A DNA stretch of 61,248 nt from Chloroflexota bacterium (GTDB lineage: Bacteria > Chloroflexota > Dehalococcoidia > Lucifugimonadales > Australimonadaceae), in the NCBI GenBank assembly GCA_009838965.1, contig VXQP01000037.1:1-61248 (forward strand), read 5' to 3'. Below are positions 17,001-28,477 of the stretch, in pieces. Each line of letters opens with the position of its first letter. The stretch's first letter is position 1. The translations under genes and the position numbers were made by a program. Under the pieces are notes generated by a model. The model was not told where the DNA came from, did no database searches, and saw only the letters and a program-made list of their open reading frames with translations.

Positions 17001-17599
17001 TGAAGCTGACCATCGGCCGGGTGAGCGGATACGCGGGGCTGGGGTTGCTCGTGATCATCTTCGTAGCAGTCTCCTACTATCCGGCGGCAGCGGTGGCCAC
17101 ACGCATCACGGAGCAGGACAGGTTCACCCTGAACGGGACCGCGTACGTGGAGGTGTATTCCCCAGCCGACTACAACACGATCGCGTGGGTACGCGAGAAC
17201 ACCCCGGGCGACGCCGTCGTGCTCGAAGGCTCCCTCGTGCCGTGCCCGGAGAACCCGGACGGCTGCAACGACTGGAAGCCTGAGCTTACGCGGATAGCGT
17301 CCGCTACCGGACGGCCCACCATCCTCGGTTGGGAGTGGCACGAGCGCCAGTGGCGCAGCAACGAAAGCGCCGATTTCGAGCAGCGCCAGCAGGACGTCCG
17401 CACTATCTACGAGACGGAACAGGCGGAGACCGCCGCTCTGCTCCTCGACAAGTACGGGGTAGACTACGTAGTAGTAGGACCCAGAGAACGCGCAATCTAC
17501 GGTGAGTCGGGCATCCCGAAGTTCTCAACGCTGGGTTCCAGCGTGTTTGCAGACGGAGGCATCACCGTGTACCGCATCGACGCAGAGGGGGCGGCGTAA
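14003..17599 (+). CDS. YYY-domain (DUF2298) membrane protein with inserted FG-GAP-like propeller
   Basis: A very large (1198 residues) polytopic membrane protein. The N-terminal helices and SYYYLGY motif near 156-162 identify the Chlor_Arch_YYY/DUF2298 family, thought to act in envelope glycan assembly in Chloroflexi and archaea. The region after NLWDLPLGL is interrupted at about residue 379 by some 340 soluble residues of repeats such as FGASVAAHGDMVAVGAP, FGQSVAMYGDTVVVAS and FGSAVALQDYYLVVGAP, a beta-propeller pattern of FG-GAP/integrin-alpha type. Membrane helices resume near residue 722. The C-terminus is a soluble domain. Both halves are in one open frame. It overlaps ftsY and is followed directly by the TIGR03663 gene. 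Confidence 0.85.
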   Translation: MGIFDAALWFLTLEAFSFAAFPIAFRAFSRMPDRGYAFSKPLGLLSVGFVAGLIGMSRTIPVSNLSVLAAFAVVVAIAVLAVRRWRREIWAFLWNNRTIVLMTEGLFLLAFAAMTLYRAMVPDISTTEQPMDLMFLSSTVASSYYPPMDAWFAGEPVSYYYLGYLLIGSVALLTNTITPIAYTLGLATYAAIAAVAAFGLTFNLVRLSRGSLAAGASAGAGSVFLLLIASNVLGVLELAWASNAGTASFWAWITPNADWYRDAQASASWRPEEFWWWWRVSRAVPNAITEFPAFSFLLGDMHPHVMSIGFVLLVIGIAIQLYLRPGIIQRDMLWRHFPLILVTSVSVGGMAAINLWDLPLGLTLVGGAVLLNAARNERRIQFGRSLAFTDRFLIIGTAAGPRAEEDVNTAWLYAKQGNKWRLVHGIQARGLGIDSDFGASVAAHGDMVAVGAPRANLEGLVELYAFVDERWTHAATLRPEDAEGVVGFGQSVAMYGDTVVVASLEAVYVYTGEERDWTLTARLYPSADDGLPTQVALENNLLAVGILSFDGWLVDVYKRANGEWGHSSAIHPSFTDTNRFGRSIALDAGRLAVGGDAVVTIFSEAQRGWVPLATLGCPAPSARESFGSAVALQDYYLVVGAPGSKGPAPNAGCAFIFEETSRGWRFQAELTADDTSIDTALGSAVAIRNDTVVLGAPGGGQGSIYTFNRVLDTWTHEKKITGRWRLGRALLTTALFVAGSLLAAFPFLFNFESSAKGISPVQEVMTRPAHLVLVWGVLGVLTVPFFIVVMRHVFRHGNWSLLRFSIPMLIAFSPVLLWMQPLYGIPIVGIAAVLFGFHQMGIKQPRADEALFAFNPRVTLIAGSIAIILGILWDGIVNGERGIEGELLAVDRLIPVIPLSIIVGLALYGAWTLAHRDSETMRLSVDRERAAQWNPAVPGLFLFAIAAMLVMGAELFHVVDIFGGDLRRMNTIFKLYYQAWLILAVLGGFSLWFLTIRWNMKLTIGRVSGYAGLGLLVIIFVAVSYYPAAAVATRITEQDRFTLNGTAYVEVYSPADYNTIAWVRENTPGDAVVLEGSLVPCPENPDGCNDWKPELTRIASATGRPTILGWEWHERQWRSNESADFEQRQQDVRTIYETEQAETAALLLDKYGVDYVVVGPRERAIYGESGIPKFSTLGSSVFADGGITVYRIDAEGAA

Positions 17600-20020
17600 G
17601 TGCAAGCCGTGCGAGGCGCCCGATCGAGCATCGGGGCCATCAGAAGAGTGCCGTCACAGGCCCGCAGACACATCTCCGGTATCCGCCCACCCCAGACCTG
17701 GGAAGGATGGGCGATACTCGCGCTGCTGGTCGTCGCGCTCGTAACGCGGCTCTGGGACCTGGGAGGGCGCGCGCTCCACTACGATGAGATCCTCCACGCC
17801 TGGTACTCGTGGCTCTACGCCGAAGGCGGAGGCTACGCCCACAACCCGCTGACGCACGGCCCGCTGCTCTACCACGTCGGCGCGGCAACCTACAAGACGA
17901 TCGGCTCAGGTGAGTTCGCTGCCCGGCTGGCGCCCGCGCTGTTCGGCGCCGTGCTCGTGGTGATGCCATGGCTCTTCCGCAAAGAGCTGGGGCGCTACGG
18001 GGCGCTCACGGCTTCCCTCTTTCTGCTGGCCTCTCCAACCGTCCTCTACTTCGCCCGCTTCATGCGCAACGACATCTACATGGCCGTCTGGGCGGTTGCG
18101 CTGCTGGCAGTGGCGCTCCGCTACATGGAGCGACCGCGACCGTGGATGCTCTTCGCGTGGGCAGTGCTCTGGGCACTGACGTTCGCGTCGAAGGAGAGCG
18201 CGTTCTTCCTGGTGGGGATGTTCGGACTCCTCCTGCTGGCTCGGTCAGCGCCTGCACTGGTGAAGTGGGTGCGGAACCTGCGCCCGCTCTCCCAGGCAGG
18301 CCCGGCTGCAGACCTGCTCATCGTGATGGGAACGCTGACCCTGCCGATGTGGGGCCCCATCGTAGGGCTGGTGCAGGACGCGTTCGGCTTCATCCTGGTG
18401 AACCCGGACGGCAACCACCCGCTGGTGCAGAGCGGCGAACTCTTCCGCGCCGACGAACCTACCGGCGCACCCGTCGGCGGCGCGAAGTACATAGCAGGGT
18501 TCATCGTTCTGGCGCTGGCAGCCATATCCGTCACGATCGGCATGACATGGAACAGGCGGCGATGGCCGCTCCTGCTCGGGACGTTCGCCGTCGTCTGGTT
18601 GCTGCTGTTCACCAGCCTCTTCTCGAACTGGCAGGGGTTCTTCACCGGCATCTGGGGCTCGCTGGGTTACTGGATAGCCCAGCAGGGCGTCGAGCGCGCA
18701 AACCAGCCGTGGTACTACTACATGATCGGCCTCTCGGTGTACGAGTTCGCCCTAGTCATCCCCACGCTCATCGGCAGCGTCTACCTGCTGGCGCGGCGCC
18801 GGAACACGTTCGATGTAGCGATAGTGGGATGGGCGTGGCTCTCTTTCGCCGTCTACTCATACGCCGGGGAGCGCATGCCCTGGCTGCTGACGGGGATCGC
18901 CGTGCCCTGCGCGTTCGTCGCGGGCCGGGTGGCCGGGATGCTGGCCGAACACGCCGCGACGTCCGGCCGCACCAGGACCACCATCGCCACTGCCTACGTC
19001 GGCAGCATCGCACTGGGCGCAGTCGTGCCGTTCCTGGCGATACGCCTGATCCTCGCCGACGAACCCATCCGGCTGGAAGGCCTGCTCGCCGGGATCGGCG
19101 GCGTCATCGTCGCAGTCGCGCTCATCTCAGCATTCCGCCCCGGCAGGCGGACCGAAGCGTCCACTCCGCTCGGTCCTGCAGATCCAGAGGCAACGACCGC
19201 GCCGCTGTTTCAGATGCAGGAGAGCCGCGCTGAGCGGAGAAGAGCCGCCCGAGGCGAGCGGCGCAGGCTGGGTGCAGCCATCCTGGGAGCATTGACGGCG
19301 ATACCCCGAGCAGTCATGCGGTTGACAGGACGCGTCTTACACGCGATCGCATCGCCTTTCAGGGGGATCTCGCCGCAACTGTCGCTTCTGGCCCTGGGCT
19401 TCCTCACCACAGCGTTGCTCATGACGGCGTTCATCTCGGCCCGGGCAAGCTACTCCTATGAAGGGTTCGAACGCCCGCGCGAACTGCTCGTCTACTCGCA
19501 GACCGGGCAGGAGACGCCCTACGCCGTCGAGTGCATCGAGCGCTTCGCAGCGAGCGCCGGACTCGGACGAGGGAATATCCGGATACTCGCCGACGAGCAC
19601 GACAACTTCGCGTGGCAGTGGCGCTGGTACCTGCGCGACTACCCCTGGATCACCTACCGGGCGTTGAACACCGACCCGGTGACCGAACCGCCCGACGACC
19701 ACCTGGTGATGATGAGCATCTGGTCGGAGGACGCCAACAAAGAGCACCTCGAGAACTACACGCGACTGGGCGAACTGCACACGCTCTGGTGGTACCCCAA
19801 TTACGCCTACGACAACCTCACGCCCGCCGACGTGTTCAACGGCGCGACCTCCAGCGAAGGCTGGCAGCTGGTCGTGGACTACCAGTTGCAGCGCGAGGTC
19901 GGGTCCGATATGCAGTACGCGCGGGGCGCCATCTACGTGCGGAACGACCTCACACAGCACACGCAGGGGTGCGAGGCGTTCATGAACGTCCAGGACCGCG
20001 ACGACATGGCGACAGCATGA
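17600..20020 (+). CDS. TIGR03663-family glycosyltransferase-like membrane protein
   Basis: An 806-residue membrane protein resembling the PMT/ArnT (GT-C fold) glycosyltransferases. The N-terminal DLGGRALHYDEILHAWYSW contains the acidic DE pair expected in the first external loop (written here as ALHYDEILHAW), and the region LYHVGAATYK follows. About ten hydrophobic segments precede a soluble C-terminal domain. TIGR03663 members are known to occur almost only in genomes with the YYY family and often next to it, as here. GTG at 17600 directly follows the YYY stop. The role in glycan or lipid-linked sugar transfer is inferred from fold and context. Confidence 0.8.
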   Translation: MQAVRGARSSIGAIRRVPSQARRHISGIRPPQTWEGWAILALLVVALVTRLWDLGGRALHYDEILHAWYSWLYAEGGGYAHNPLTHGPLLYHVGAATYKTIGSGEFAARLAPALFGAVLVVMPWLFRKELGRYGALTASLFLLASPTVLYFARFMRNDIYMAVWAVALLAVALRYMERPRPWMLFAWAVLWALTFASKESAFFLVGMFGLLLLARSAPALVKWVRNLRPLSQAGPAADLLIVMGTLTLPMWGPIVGLVQDAFGFILVNPDGNHPLVQSGELFRADEPTGAPVGGAKYIAGFIVLALAAISVTIGMTWNRRRWPLLLGTFAVVWLLLFTSLFSNWQGFFTGIWGSLGYWIAQQGVERANQPWYYYMIGLSVYEFALVIPTLIGSVYLLARRRNTFDVAIVGWAWLSFAVYSYAGERMPWLLTGIAVPCAFVAGRVAGMLAEHAATSGRTRTTIATAYVGSIALGAVVPFLAIRLILADEPIRLEGLLAGIGGVIVAVALISAFRPGRRTEASTPLGPADPEATTAPLFQMQESRAERRRAARGERRRLGAAILGALTAIPRAVMRLTGRVLHAIASPFRGISPQLSLLALGFLTTALLMTAFISARASYSYEGFERPRELLVYSQTGQETPYAVECIERFAASAGLGRGNIRILADEHDNFAWQWRWYLRDYPWITYRALNTDPVTEPPDDHLVMMSIWSEDANKEHLENYTRLGELHTLWWYPNYAYDNLTPADVFNGATSSEGWQLVVDYQLQREVGSDMQYARGAIYVRNDLTQHTQGCEAFMNVQDRDDMATA

Positions 20021-21126
20021 GCCCTCCCTCCGCAGAGCGCACGGGCAGGCGGGCCATGTCGCGGAGGACGCGCGTCCTGCTGGGCCTCGCCCCCACCGCG
20101 GGGTTCCTCGCGGTGCTCTTCGTCCTGTTCGTGCGCAGCGACTACCGGAAGTGGGTGGACGCCCTCTCGGAAGCGAACTACGCGTGGCTGGCACCAGCCC
20201 TCGTAGCCTATTTCGCATCGTTCTACCTCCGGGCGTTCCGGTGGCGGTACCTGCTCAGTCCATTCACCGAGACCACTACGGCCCGCCTGTACCCGGTGGT
20301 CATCGTCGGGTACATGGCGAACAACCTCCTCCCGTTGCGAGCGGGTGAGTTCGTCCGCAGTTACTACCTCTCCCGCCGTGAGCCGGTCAGCGGTGCAACG
20401 GCGCTGGCGACGATCGTCGTCGAGCGGGTGTTCGACGGCCTGCTCATGCTGCTGCTCCTGTCCGCCGCTATCCTCTTCCTGCCGTTCTCCGGGCTGCCGG
20501 AGGGTGTGCGGGATGCCGTCGACATCCCCGTATGGGCGGCAGCGGCGGTCATGGTCGTGCCGTTCGTCGGCGGGTTCACGGTCATCATCCTGGCGGCGCT
20601 CCATCCGCAGCGGTTCCTGGCCATGAGCAACCGACTCGCACGGCGGCTGCCCGCGCCGGTGCGTTTCCGTGCGCTCATCAGCGCGTTCGCCAAGCGCTTC
20701 ATCGATGGATTCGAAGGGCTGCACAGGCCCGGCCGTCTTGCCCGGGTGGCTGTGCTGACGGTGCCCGTGTGGGTTGCGGAAGGCGTCACGTACTACTCCA
20801 TCGCGCTGGGGTTCGACCTGGACTCGCACCTCGGCAGCCAATGGCTGCTGGCCGGTTCCATGCTGCTCATCATCTCCCTTGCGAACCTCGCCATATCGGT
20901 CCCGCTGTCGCAGGGAGGCGTCGGCCCGTTCGAGATCTTCGCGGCGCTGGCTCTCGTCGTGCTCGGCGTGGGGTCCGTCCACGCATCTGCCTACGCTATC
21001 GTGTTGCACGCGGCCCTGCTGCTCCCCGTGATCGCCGTCGGGCTGCTCTACCTGGCGGTACGCAGCATCCCCCTGGGCGACCTGCTGCAGAACCGCACCG
21101 AATCGACAGCGAGAGGACGATCGTGA
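20017..21126 (+). CDS. Flippase-like LPG-synthase-TM family protein
   Basis: A 369-residue membrane protein of the lysylphosphatidylglycerol-synthase transmembrane (UPF0104/AglD-like) family. Conserved segments include FYLRAFRWRYLL near the N-terminus, NNLLPLRAGEF, TIVVERVFDGL and a late SQGGVGPFE motif. Six to eight hydrophobic helices are evident. These proteins are often found with polyprenol-linked sugar enzymes and may translocate lipid-linked glycans. The ATG overlaps the previous stop by four bases, so it belongs to the ftsY-YYY-TIGR03663 chain. Confidence 0.82.
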   Translation: MSPPSAERTGRRAMSRRTRVLLGLAPTAGFLAVLFVLFVRSDYRKWVDALSEANYAWLAPALVAYFASFYLRAFRWRYLLSPFTETTTARLYPVVIVGYMANNLLPLRAGEFVRSYYLSRREPVSGATALATIVVERVFDGLLMLLLLSAAILFLPFSGLPEGVRDAVDIPVWAAAAVMVVPFVGGFTVIILAALHPQRFLAMSNRLARRLPAPVRFRALISAFAKRFIDGFEGLHRPGRLARVAVLTVPVWVAEGVTYYSIALGFDLDSHLGSQWLLAGSMLLIISLANLAISVPLSQGGVGPFEIFAALALVVLGVGSVHASAYAIVLHAALLLPVIAVGLLYLAVRSIPLGDLLQNRTESTARGRS

Positions 21127-22451
21127 AAGCAGGCATCATCGGCGGAGGCGCGGCGGGACTCGCGGCGGCTTACGAACTGGGACTCCGGGGACACCACGCG
21201 GAGGTGTTCGAGGGCGCGCCGTTCCTCGGCGGGCAGGCGTCCACATTCCCGGTCAACGGCGTTCCGCTGGAGCGCGGCTATCACCATCTCTTCCGCAGCG
21301 ACGCCGCCATGATCGACCTCATGGGCGAGCTCGGGCTGTCGCACCGGCTGAAGTGGATCGACTCCAACGTGGGCTACTACGCGCAGGGGCGGCTGTGGAA
21401 ATTCACCTCCCCCTTCGACTTGCTGCGCTTCCGCCCCATCCCGTTCGCCGACCGCATCCGCCTCGGCCTGGTCACGCTCGGCCTGCAGCGCCGCAAGGAG
21501 TGGGCGTCGCTCGAACAGACAACGGCAACGGAGTGGATGCGCAAGAACGCGGGCAACCGGGCATACGACGCCATCTTCGAGCCCATGCTGCGCGGCAAGT
21601 TCGGGCGCTACCACGACCAGATCACGATGGCGTGGCTGTGGAACAAGTTCGCGCTCCGCACGGCATCGCGCGGCAAGGGGCTGACCGGCAAGTTCAAGGA
21701 GCAGCTCGCCTACCCCACCGGCTCGTTCGGCGAGATATTCGACGTGCTCGGCGAGCGCGTGCGGGAGCAGGGCGGCGAGGTGCACATCTCGTCCGGCGTG
21801 CGCCGCGTCATCGTGGAGGACGGACGCGCACGAGGGCTGGAGGTGAGCGTCGACGGCGGAGAGCCGGAGCGCCGCGAGTACGACCAGGTGCTCTCCACGA
21901 CACCGTCGTACATCTTCCCCCGGCTGGTGGACCTTCCCGAAGAGTACCTCGGCAGGCTCACCGACAAGGTCTACCTCGCCGCAGTGCTGGTCATCCTCGT
22001 GATGAACCGCTCGCTGAGCCCGCACTACTGGACGTACGTGGGCGACCGCTCGCTGCCGTTCCTCGGCATCATCGAGCATACGAACTTCATCCCGCCGGAG
22101 CACTACGGCGGCGTACATATCGCGTACCTGACGAACTACCTGGAGCGCGACGACCCGCTCTACAAGATGACGCCGGAGGAGCTGTACCAGGAGTACGTGC
22201 CGCACCTGCAGAAGATCAACCCGGAGTTCGACGAGTCGTGGGTGGTCGAGTACCACCACCACAAGGTCGACGCCGCGCAGCCCATCGTGACGCAGGGCTA
22301 CTCCGACCGCATCCCGGACCACCGCACGCCGATACCCGGCCTCTACCTCGCGAACACGACGCAGATCTACCCGGAGGACCGGGGCACGAACTACTCCGTG
22401 CGGATGGGGCGTCAGGTCGCGGCGCTCATGGACGAGGACTCGCGGGGGTAG
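21123..22451 (+). CDS. FAD-dependent oxidoreductase (amine oxidase/protoporphyrinogen-oxidase fold)
   Basis: A 442-residue flavoprotein. The N-terminal GIIGGGAAGLAAAYELG is a full dinucleotide-binding motif, followed by FLGGQASTF as in the amine-oxidase and UDP-galactopyranose-mutase-like group, and a C-terminal FAD-contact segment YPEDRGTNYSVRMGRQ. GTG 21123 overlaps the flippase-like gene by four bases. Context with polyprenol-linked glycan genes suggests it acts on a lipid or sugar intermediate rather than on porphyrins or amines, but the substrate is unknown. Confidence 0.82.
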   Translation: MKAGIIGGGAAGLAAAYELGLRGHHAEVFEGAPFLGGQASTFPVNGVPLERGYHHLFRSDAAMIDLMGELGLSHRLKWIDSNVGYYAQGRLWKFTSPFDLLRFRPIPFADRIRLGLVTLGLQRRKEWASLEQTTATEWMRKNAGNRAYDAIFEPMLRGKFGRYHDQITMAWLWNKFALRTASRGKGLTGKFKEQLAYPTGSFGEIFDVLGERVREQGGEVHISSGVRRVIVEDGRARGLEVSVDGGEPERREYDQVLSTTPSYIFPRLVDLPEEYLGRLTDKVYLAAVLVILVMNRSLSPHYWTYVGDRSLPFLGIIEHTNFIPPEHYGGVHIAYLTNYLERDDPLYKMTPEELYQEYVPHLQKINPEFDESWVVEYHHHKVDAAQPIVTQGYSDRIPDHRTPIPGLYLANTTQIYPEDRGTNYSVRMGRQVAALMDEDSRG

Positions 22452-22463
22452 CGAACGCTACCC
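22446..22463. terminator. Bidirectional hairpin between convergent genes
   Basis: GGGTAGCG AA CGCTACCC is a perfect 8-base inverted repeat that overlaps the stop codon of the FAD oxidoreductase and reaches the stop of the convergent MFS gene, so it could end transcription in both directions. There is no clear T tract. Confidence 0.5.
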
Positions 22464-23783
22464 GCCCCCGCTCTCCGCGGGTTTCACCGGCGGCGTGGCG
22501 AAGTACATAGCCGCAGTCATCACCATGAAGATGACGGTGAAGACCACGAACGGCACCGTGTAGGAGCCCGTCCAGTCGAACAGCAGTCCCGTGAGGACCG
22601 GACCGGTGGGACTGGCGATGCGGAACGGCGCGCCGAACCCCCGGATCGCCCCCAGGTGGTCGCGCCCGAAGTAGTCGGCCCACAGCAGGTTCTCGATGAT
22701 GTTGCCCGCGCCGATGGCGACCCCGAAGAGTACGGCGAACAGCACCGCCAGCGGGTAGTTGTCCGCCACGAGCAGCACGACCATCGAGAGCGCCAGCAGC
22801 CCGCTCATGATCATTGCCCCGTACCGGATATGCAGGTGCTCGAACACGAACCCCCACGGCAGGCCCGTGAGCGCGGAGGTCGCGGCGAAGATGGAGAGCG
22901 TGCTCACCGCGAGACCCTGCGCCAGCCCCCTGTCCTCGAAGTTCACCACCATGTGCAGATTGATGGAGCCGAGCGCGAACCGCTCCACGATGACGAAGAA
23001 GAGCAGCAGCCAGAACGCGCGCGTCCGCTTCGCCTCCGCGAGCGTGAACGACACGTCCCGCACCTGTCGCGAGAGCCGTCCGAGCGAGCCTCGTCCTCCC
23101 CTGCCGCTGTTCATCTCCGCCAGCTCTTCAGGGGTCATGTTCTCCAGCGTCATGCCCAGGTCCTCGGGACGACGCCGCAGGTAGAGGAGCGCGGGAAGGA
23201 TGATGAGGATGGCGGTGACGCCAGCCAGCGAGAGGAAGGCCATCCGCCAGCCCGCCACCGCCATGATGGCGAATATCGCCATCGGCATGATCGACTGCCC
23301 CGCGCGCTGCCCCATGCCGCGGATCGCTATCGTCCGTCCACGCCTTCGGATGAACCAGTTGGAGAGCGCGACGCCGGTGCCGACCTGTATGCCCGCAAGC
23401 GCGGAGCCCCTGCCCGCGCCGAACGCCAGCCAGAAGTGCCACGGCTCATGCATCCAGGAGAGGCCGACCATGGCGAGGGCGATGATGATGCCCGCGGCGA
23501 CGACTACCATCCGCGCGCCGTAGCGGTCGAGCAGCCGTCCCGTGAGGAACTGCATGACCGACCCTGTGGCGCTTCCCAGGGTGAATGCCAGCGAGATGGT
23601 CGCCCGGTCCCAGCCGAGCTCCTCCTCGATGGACGAGAAGAAGACACCGAGCACCGGGCCGAACATCGGCGCCATGCCGAACGCCGCGACGGTCGATGCC
23701 CACACGATCGCCCACCCGTAGTAGACGCGCTTGAACGGCCAGAGCCGGGGGACCCGGGGGGATGCTGCGGCGGGGGATTCCAT
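22458..23783 (-). CDS. MFS transporter, OFA-like
   Basis: A 441-residue secondary transporter with about twelve hydrophobic helices. The N-terminal VYYGWAIVWAS segment and the following GPVLGVFF are characteristic of the oxalate:formate antiporter/monocarboxylate branch of the major facilitator superfamily. A long hydrophilic loop with an acidic MTPEELAEM stretch separates the two halves. It stands alone, so the substrate (probably an organic acid) is a guess. A second family member lies at 41046-42323. Confidence 0.85.
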   Translation of the reverse strand: MESPAAASPRVPRLWPFKRVYYGWAIVWASTVAAFGMAPMFGPVLGVFFSSIEEELGWDRATISLAFTLGSATGSVMQFLTGRLLDRYGARMVVVAAGIIIALAMVGLSWMHEPWHFWLAFGAGRGSALAGIQVGTGVALSNWFIRRRGRTIAIRGMGQRAGQSIMPMAIFAIMAVAGWRMAFLSLAGVTAILIILPALLYLRRRPEDLGMTLENMTPEELAEMNSGRGGRGSLGRLSRQVRDVSFTLAEAKRTRAFWLLLFFVIVERFALGSINLHMVVNFEDRGLAQGLAVSTLSIFAATSALTGLPWGFVFEHLHIRYGAMIMSGLLALSMVVLLVADNYPLAVLFAVLFGVAIGAGNIIENLLWADYFGRDHLGAIRGFGAPFRIASPTGPVLTGLLFDWTGSYTVPFVVFTVIFMVMTAAMYFATPPVKPAESGGG

Positions 23784-23849
23784 GGCGGGATGCGCGCATC
23801 ATACGCCCTGACATGGCAGACCATGCCCAGGCCTGCCTCGTATACTTGA

Positions 23850-26589
<2,740 letters not shown>

Positions 26590-26590
26590 C

Positions 26591-28477
26591 GTGCGACTGT
26601 CCGTCCGCATCGCTCTTGCCGCCCTGCTTCTCGTCGCGCCCGCCTGCACGGACGCAGCGCCGACGCCAACGCGCACGCCGTGGCCCACCGCGACGCCCAT
26701 ACCCCTTGCAACGGCCACGCCAACCCCAACCCCCATCCCGGCGTCCACTCCGTTCGCTGAAGTTCCCGACGCTCCCGAACGCGACGACTTCGCGCTCGCG
26801 CAACGGTTCTCCGGCGTGGCGGCGGCTCCCCTGCCCGTCGAGACGCTCTACGCGAACGAAGAGGTCGGTTTCACACGACGGTTCATCGGCTTCGACCTCA
26901 TCGCCAACACCACGTTCGAGTTCGACGCGACAGTAAGGCTCGTGACTCCCAACGCCGTGTGGTATTTCCGGACGGACGCCGAGGTGGACACCGAAGCGCT
27001 GGCCGCTGCGGCGGATGAGTTCGAGCGTCACATCCTGCCGGGCGTGCTCGACCTCGTTCTGCCGGGGGACGCGCTCCCCGGCAGGATCGCCGTCGTCCAC
27101 GGCTCGCTGCCCGGCGTGGGGGGCTACTTCAACGGCGGCGACGTATTCCCCCGTGCCGTACGCGCGCACAGCAACGAGCGCGTGGCGCTGTACCTGAACG
27201 ACGAAGCGCCCCTTGACAGCGACTTCTACCCGGCGGTGCTGGCACACGAGCTGCAGCACCTCGTGCACTGGTCCGCCGACCCCACCGAGTCCGCGTGGGT
27301 GCAGGAAGGCTTCTCGGAACTCGCGGCGCGAACGCTCGGGTACGACAGCATCCCCTTCCTCTTCTACCGCGGCAACCCGGAGGTCTCCATCCGCGACTGG
27401 CCCCCGCTCGACGAGGACCCCCTGCCCAACTATGCAGGTGCCGCGCTCTTTTCGTCCTACCTCCTGGACCGCCTGGGCGCGGACGGCATCGCGGCCATCA
27501 CGGCGCAGCAAGCGGACGGCGAGGACAGCGTGCAGGCAGTGCTCGACGTTGCTTTCCCTGGAACTGACTTCGAGGCGCTCTTCGCCGACTGGCTCGCGGC
27601 GAACGTGTCCGGCGGCTCCACCCCACCCTACGGCTACGCCGAAGCATCGCCCACCGTCCAGGCGACACGCACGCTCACGGGACCGGGGAGCGTCGATGGC
27701 GAGGTCACGCAGATGGGTGCGTGGCTGCTCGATATCGACGCGAGCGCTCCACTCGACGTGGTGTTCACCGGCGAGGGAGCAACGCCGCTCCTGCCCGTGG
27801 ACCCGTACGGTGGCGAGTCGTGCTGGTGGGGCAACGCGGGCGACTCGCTCCACGCCAGTCTCACCCGTGAGATCGACCTCAGGGGTGTGGATGACGCCAT
27901 GCTCTCATTCCGGGCGTGGTGGGAGATCGAGAAGCACTGGGACCGCGGCTACGTCTCGGTGTCGACCGACGATGGCGCATCGTGGAGCGTCCTGAACGCC
28001 ACGAGCAGCACGGCGTACGACCCCTTCCTCGTTGCGTTCGGGCCGTCCTACACCGGCTCGTCGCGGGGTTGGCGGCTCGAGACCGCCGACCTCACGCCGT
28101 TCGCAGGACACGAGGCGCTGCTGCGCTTCGACTACCTCACCGACGACTCGACCCACGACAGCGGCTGGTGCATCGACGATATCGCCATCGACGATATCGA
28201 CCTGTTCGACGACGCCGAGACGGGCGGTGATTGGCAGGCCGAAGGCTTCGTGCGCATCGGCAGCGCAGGTGTCGAGCAGCGGTTCGCCATACGCCTCGTC
28301 GAGGGCACCGGGGACGCGGCGACCGTGACCCCGCTGTCCGTCAGCAGGGACAGCGTCGTGTCGTTCCGCGTCGACCGCCCTGCTACGATGGTCGTCACCG
28401 GGTTCGCTGACAAGACCTCCGAGCCCGCGCGGTTCGAGGTGCGCGCCGTGGAGTCCACGAACGGGAACAGCGGGTGA
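26591..28477 (+). CDS. Lipoprotein with HEXXH metallopeptidase domain and immune-inhibitor-A-like module
   Basis: A 628-residue exported lipoprotein. GTG 26591 starts a signal peptide ending in the lipobox VAPAC, followed by a Pro-Thr linker. Around 218-226 the sequence AHELQHLVHW with a downstream WVQEGFSEL gives a HEXXH zinc site plus a glutamate helix, the gluzincin-like arrangement of M6/M30-type secreted peptidases. The region near 400-560, with RAWWEIEKHWDRGYVSVS and WCIDDIAIDD, resembles the C-terminal beta-sandwich of immune inhibitor A peptidases. Likely a cell-surface protease; substrate unknown. The next gene overlaps by four bases. Confidence 0.75.
   Translation: MRLSVRIALAALLLVAPACTDAAPTPTRTPWPTATPIPLATATPTPTPIPASTPFAEVPDAPERDDFALAQRFSGVAAAPLPVETLYANEEVGFTRRFIGFDLIANTTFEFDATVRLVTPNAVWYFRTDAEVDTEALAAAADEFERHILPGVLDLVLPGDALPGRIAVVHGSLPGVGGYFNGGDVFPRAVRAHSNERVALYLNDEAPLDSDFYPAVLAHELQHLVHWSADPTESAWVQEGFSELAARTLGYDSIPFLFYRGNPEVSIRDWPPLDEDPLPNYAGAALFSSYLLDRLGADGIAAITAQQADGEDSVQAVLDVAFPGTDFEALFADWLAANVSGGSTPPYGYAEASPTVQATRTLTGPGSVDGEVTQMGAWLLDIDASAPLDVVFTGEGATPLLPVDPYGGESCWWGNAGDSLHASLTREIDLRGVDDAMLSFRAWWEIEKHWDRGYVSVSTDDGASWSVLNATSSTAYDPFLVAFGPSYTGSSRGWRLETADLTPFAGHEALLRFDYLTDDSTHDSGWCIDDIAIDDIDLFDDAETGGDWQAEGFVRIGSAGVEQRFAIRLVEGTGDAATVTPLSVSRDSVVSFRVDRPATMVVTGFADKTSEPARFEVRAVESTNGNSG

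Noticed and set aside
21123-22451. Protoporphyrinogen oxidase (hemG/hemY)
   Set aside because: Only the general FAD fold matches; there are no heme-synthesis neighbours and the gene overlaps glycan-related genes.
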